Assembly: GCA_018606645.1 (NCBI GenBank) | Contig: JAGVRI010000011.1 | Coordinates: forward strand, 65,346-129,345 | Origin: Chloroflexota bacterium | Lineage (GTDB): Bacteria; Chloroflexota; Anaerolineae; JAAYZQ01 | Length of the DNA stretch: 64,000 nucleotides | Direction of reading: 5' to 3' | Shown: positions 61,863 to 64,000 of the stretch, in pieces | How the letters are laid out: every line of letters begins with the position of its first letter | How positions within the stretch are numbered: position 1 is the first letter of the stretch | Program-made: the position numbers and the translations under genes | Notes under the pieces: generated by a model | Databases searched by the model: none | The model's input: only the letters and a program-made list of their open reading frames with translations | What the model was told of the DNA's origin: nothing

Positions 61863-63598
61863 TTTCGGATCTCCTTTAATCCAGCCAGGATCTCTTCGGG
61901 CGAGAATGGACGCCCATCGTAGCGCGAGATAGAGTGTTCGATTGGGAGACAGGTCTCGCTCCGGAGCAGGCGCCTGAACTGACCGGTAAGATTGTTCTCC
62001 ACCACCACGCCCGTCCCATCCCGGAGCGCCTCAGCCGCCGCTTGCGCCGGGAATGGCCACAGGTCACAGAAATGGACCAGCCGTGCCTCGCCCTCCAACC
62101 GATCTACCACCTCACGCAAGACCCCGTAGGTCGACCCCCATCCGATCAGAACGATCGGTGCCCCGGCGGGTCCATATTGAATCGGGGGGCGGATATCTTG
62201 CCGTGCCGTCTCCAGCTTCTTCATTCTCTTTTGCATCATCTTGCGACGATTGTGCATCTCTTCGGTAATATGCCCGAACTCGTCATGTTCGTCGCTAGCC
62301 GTAGCATACACCGCTTTGGGATGTCCGGGGATCGCCCGAGGAGAGATGCCATCTTCCGTAAAGCGATGCCGCTTATAAGGCTCGGTCAACGCATCCAACT
62401 CCTCGGCACTTAATAGTTTTCCCCGGTCAATGACCACCCGATCAAAGTCAATGGCCTCCACCTCCACCGTCCGCAGAGAGGAAGCCAGGAATTGATCGGA
62501 CAGGATAATCACCGGGGTCTGATATTTCTCAGCCAGGTTGAACGCACGCCATCCGCATTCAAAACACTCCTCGACCGTGCCAGGAGCCAGGACCAGACGC
62601 GGGAATTCACCCTGAGAGGCATTGATCACGAACAGAAGATCGCCCTGCTCGGTGCGCGTGGGCAGGCCCGTTGACGGACCACCCCGTTGACCCTCGACAA
62701 TCACCAACGGCACTTCACACATGCCCGCCAACCCCAACGCCTCGACCATGAGCGAGAAACCACCTCCCGAGGTGGCCACCATGGCCCGGACTCCGGCAAA
62801 GTTGGCCCCAATGGCCATGCAAATGGCTGCGATCTCGTCTTCGGCATGCTTGGTGACAACGCCATATTGACGTTCATGCCTGGCCAGCCATTCCAGGATC
62901 GAGGTCGTCGGAGTCATCGGATATGCCGCCATGAAACGGCAGCCGCCGGCCAACGCGCCCAACGCCAGAGCCTGGTTCCCACTCATCACCAACCTTTGAG
63001 GAGCCTCCGGGATCTGTCGGAGTTTCCATTGGAAATCGGCTGCATATCTTTCTTGAGCGTACAGATAGGCAGCCCGGCCCACCCGCAAGTTGGCGGCCAC
63101 CACATCTTCTCCTTTTCGCCGAAAGTTCTGGCGGATCACGTCGGCTAACCGCTCATACGAGTATTCCACCACCCCGGCCGCTGCCCCCAGTGCAGCCGTG
63201 TTGGCCATCACCCGATCCCCGTGTTCCTTGGCAATCTCGATCAACGGTACAGGCATCGCCTTGCGGCCCTTGCCGGCAACCCACTCCCGATCTACTTTGA
63301 GCCCCTCATCGTAGATGACTCCTCCGCCCGGGGCCACTTCATCCACATACTCTTCCAGCGCCTCTTCGTTGAGGGGCAACAAAACGTGTACAGCCTCCTC
63401 ATGGGAATAGAGAGGGTGCTCGTGGACGCGGACCTGAAAAAAATTAAGGCCTCCCCGGATACGAGACATATAATCCTGGAGGCCAAACAGATACAGACCA
63501 CCTCGGGCAAGAGCCTGGGCAAATCCGGCGCCACTCGATTCCACGCCCTGTCCTGCGGCTCCTGCAATTTTGAAAGTCAGGTCATTGATGATGGACAT
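61859..63598 (-). CDS. korA: 2-oxoacid:ferredoxin oxidoreductase alpha subunit with fused gamma domain (KorA)
   Basis: 579 residues. The gamma domain (about 1-190) begins DLTFKIAGAAGQGVESSGAGFAQALARGGLYLFGLQDYMSRIRGG. The alpha domain follows: SGNQALALGALAGGCRFMAAYPMTPTTSILEWLARH, AEDEIAAICMAIGANFAGVRAMVATSGGGFSLMVEALGLAGMCEVPLVIVEGQRGGPSTGLPTRTEQGDL, and a C-terminal part (GPAGAPIVLIGWGSTYGVLREVVD). YPMTP is the alpha-subunit signature. Forms the enzyme with KorB for reductive or oxidative 2-oxoglutarate metabolism linked to ferredoxin. AGAAGGA precedes the ATG, and a good promoter lies 75-105 bp upstream. Confidence 0.93.
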   Translation of the reverse strand: MSIINDLTFKIAGAAGQGVESSGAGFAQALARGGLYLFGLQDYMSRIRGGLNFFQVRVHEHPLYSHEEAVHVLLPLNEEALEEYVDEVAPGGGVIYDEGLKVDREWVAGKGRKAMPVPLIEIAKEHGDRVMANTAALGAAAGVVEYSYERLADVIRQNFRRKGEDVVAANLRVGRAAYLYAQERYAADFQWKLRQIPEAPQRLVMSGNQALALGALAGGCRFMAAYPMTPTTSILEWLARHERQYGVVTKHAEDEIAAICMAIGANFAGVRAMVATSGGGFSLMVEALGLAGMCEVPLVIVEGQRGGPSTGLPTRTEQGDLLFVINASQGEFPRLVLAPGTVEECFECGWRAFNLAEKYQTPVIILSDQFLASSLRTVEVEAIDFDRVVIDRGKLLSAEELDALTEPYKRHRFTEDGISPRAIPGHPKAVYATASDEHDEFGHITEEMHNRRKMMQKRMKKLETARQDIRPPIQYGPAGAPIVLIGWGSTYGVLREVVDRLEGEARLVHFCDLWPFPAQAAAEALRDGTGVVVENNLTGQFRRLLRSETCLPIEHSISRYDGRPFSPEEILAGLKEIRK

Positions 63599-63673
63599 CG
63601 GATCTCATTTCCTTCTACGCTTAACTTGGGAGGCACCTCCTGCGTCGTGCTTCCATCGGCGAAGTACAATGCT

Positions 63674-63703
63674 AGTATACCACGGGGAACCTGGAAATGT
63701 CAA
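63674..63703 (-). promoter_or_regulatory. Promoter of the korAB-ferredoxin operon
   Basis: Minus-strand TTGACA, 18-bp spacer, TATACT, with the start of transcription expected about 70 bp before korA. Confidence 0.72.
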
Positions 63704-63920
63704 ATTCCCGCATTGCTTCACATCAGATGTTACCAACTTGTGCGTCAGCGCGCCAGGTTCCTACCTGAAGGGAAAGGGCGCCTAGTCTGAAGACCCTCCG
63801 CTTGATGCGGCCGTTGCCAGGTAGGTTGACAGGCCGCTGTGTCTTGAACCGCCCAGGAGTGGAAGCTTGAGCCGGGTTCTGCGCGATTCGGGTGCATTTC
63901 AGAATTCTGGGTGAATTGGG
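63704..63920. other. Gene-free stretch near the right edge
   Basis: Apart from a small CAGGT/ACCTG hairpin near 63751-63764 I see no gene, RNA or clear repeat. It separates the korAB promoter from the gene entering at the right edge. Confidence 0.35.
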
Positions 63921-64000
63921 TTAAGCGGCTTTGGCCAAGCGGGTACAGGCCTCCTGCCACCGGCCGCTATGGACCTCGCCCAAGGCGGCCAGCATCCGGG
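63921..64000 (-). CDS. C-terminal fragment of an unidentified protein
   Basis: Reading the minus strand into the window from the right edge, one frame ends at TAA (63921-63923) with a compositionally protein-like tail: LAALGEVHSGRWQEACTRLAKAA. No family can be assigned from 26 codons. Transposases sometimes end in similar Ala/Leu/Arg-rich helices, and the following non-coding stretch would fit the end of an insertion element, but no terminal repeat can be confirmed here. Confidence 0.25.
   Translation of the reverse strand, partial: RMLAALGEVHSGRWQEACTRLAKAA

Noticed and set aside
63745-63960. 71-codon minus-strand ORF near the right edge
   Set aside because: It overlaps the presumed C-terminal fragment in a different frame and crosses a non-coding region, with no recognisable motif.
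1-64000. CRISPR arrays, tRNA or rRNA genes, prophage or replication origin
   Set aside because: No repeat-spacer pattern, cloverleaf-like tRNA, rRNA core sequence, integrase or DnaA-box cluster was noticed on reading the intergenic regions; the window is almost entirely metabolic operons.

Overview
The window is about 64 kb of GC-rich, densely packed bacterial chromosome, dominated by amino-acid and thiamine biosynthesis operons. Promoters are of the classic TTGACA-N17-TATAAT type and most starts carry AGGAGG-like ribosome binding sites. The mix of LysW carrier-protein arginine/lysine genes, KorAB 2-oxoacid:ferredoxin oxidoreductase, split archaeal-type glutamate-synthase modules, cytochrome bd and an ECF thiamine transporter suggests a deep-branching, facultatively anaerobic bacterium. 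Chloroflexota (Anaerolineae-like) is my best guess, but the taxonomy is inferred only from gene content.

Layout. 1-132: start of a Fe-type alcohol/glycerol dehydrogenase running off the left edge. 412-3713 (+): arsR, arsM and a DUF255 thioredoxin-fold gene split by one in-frame TAG. 4006-9779 (-): five-gene redox cluster with glutamate-synthase FMN and GXGXG modules, an FrhB-like flavoprotein, a ferredoxin/MvhD fusion, and an unrecognised domain that occurs twice. 9985-12112 (-): two-component system. 12378-15924 (+): UbiA prenyltransferase and cydAB. 15935-23745 (+): TPP riboswitch, then cytX-thiE-thiM-thiL-thiW-ecfA-ecfT-thiD (salvage and uptake). 23774-33682 (+): his operon hisZ-G-D-CB(fusion)-purH-H-A-F-IE. 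33683-46781 (-): ilvD-B-N-C-leuA-C-D-B-cimA, plus a LeuA paralogue with a ruined active site. 46897-54993 (+): argG-argH-lysW-X-Y-Z-J-K. 54995-59982 (-): pheA, a DAHP-synthase-like gene with a ruined active site, lysC, thrC. 60088-64000: bcp, then ferredoxin-korB-korA (-), and the C-terminus of an unidentified gene at the right edge.

The most striking theme is regulation. Four biosynthetic operons each start with promoter, short leader ORF, intrinsic terminator and first gene, and each leader peptide is rich in the operon's end-product amino acid: HHH before hisZ, 19 of 41 Ile/Leu/Val before ilvD, tandem Arg codons before argG, and a Phe/Thr cluster before pheA (an operon that also holds thrC). 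For arg, ilv and phe I can draw a mutually exclusive antiterminator directly from the sequence. For his the switching pairings are not clear. The arg leader also implies that the LysW genes serve arginine synthesis here.

A second theme is catalytically degenerate paralogues that keep a regulatory domain: the LeuA-like protein (33683-35356) and the DAHP-synthase-like protein (57766-58794). A third is the glutamate-synthase-like redox cluster, which lacks a glutaminase gene and carries the duplicated unknown domain; it is the best candidate for an undescribed enzyme system.
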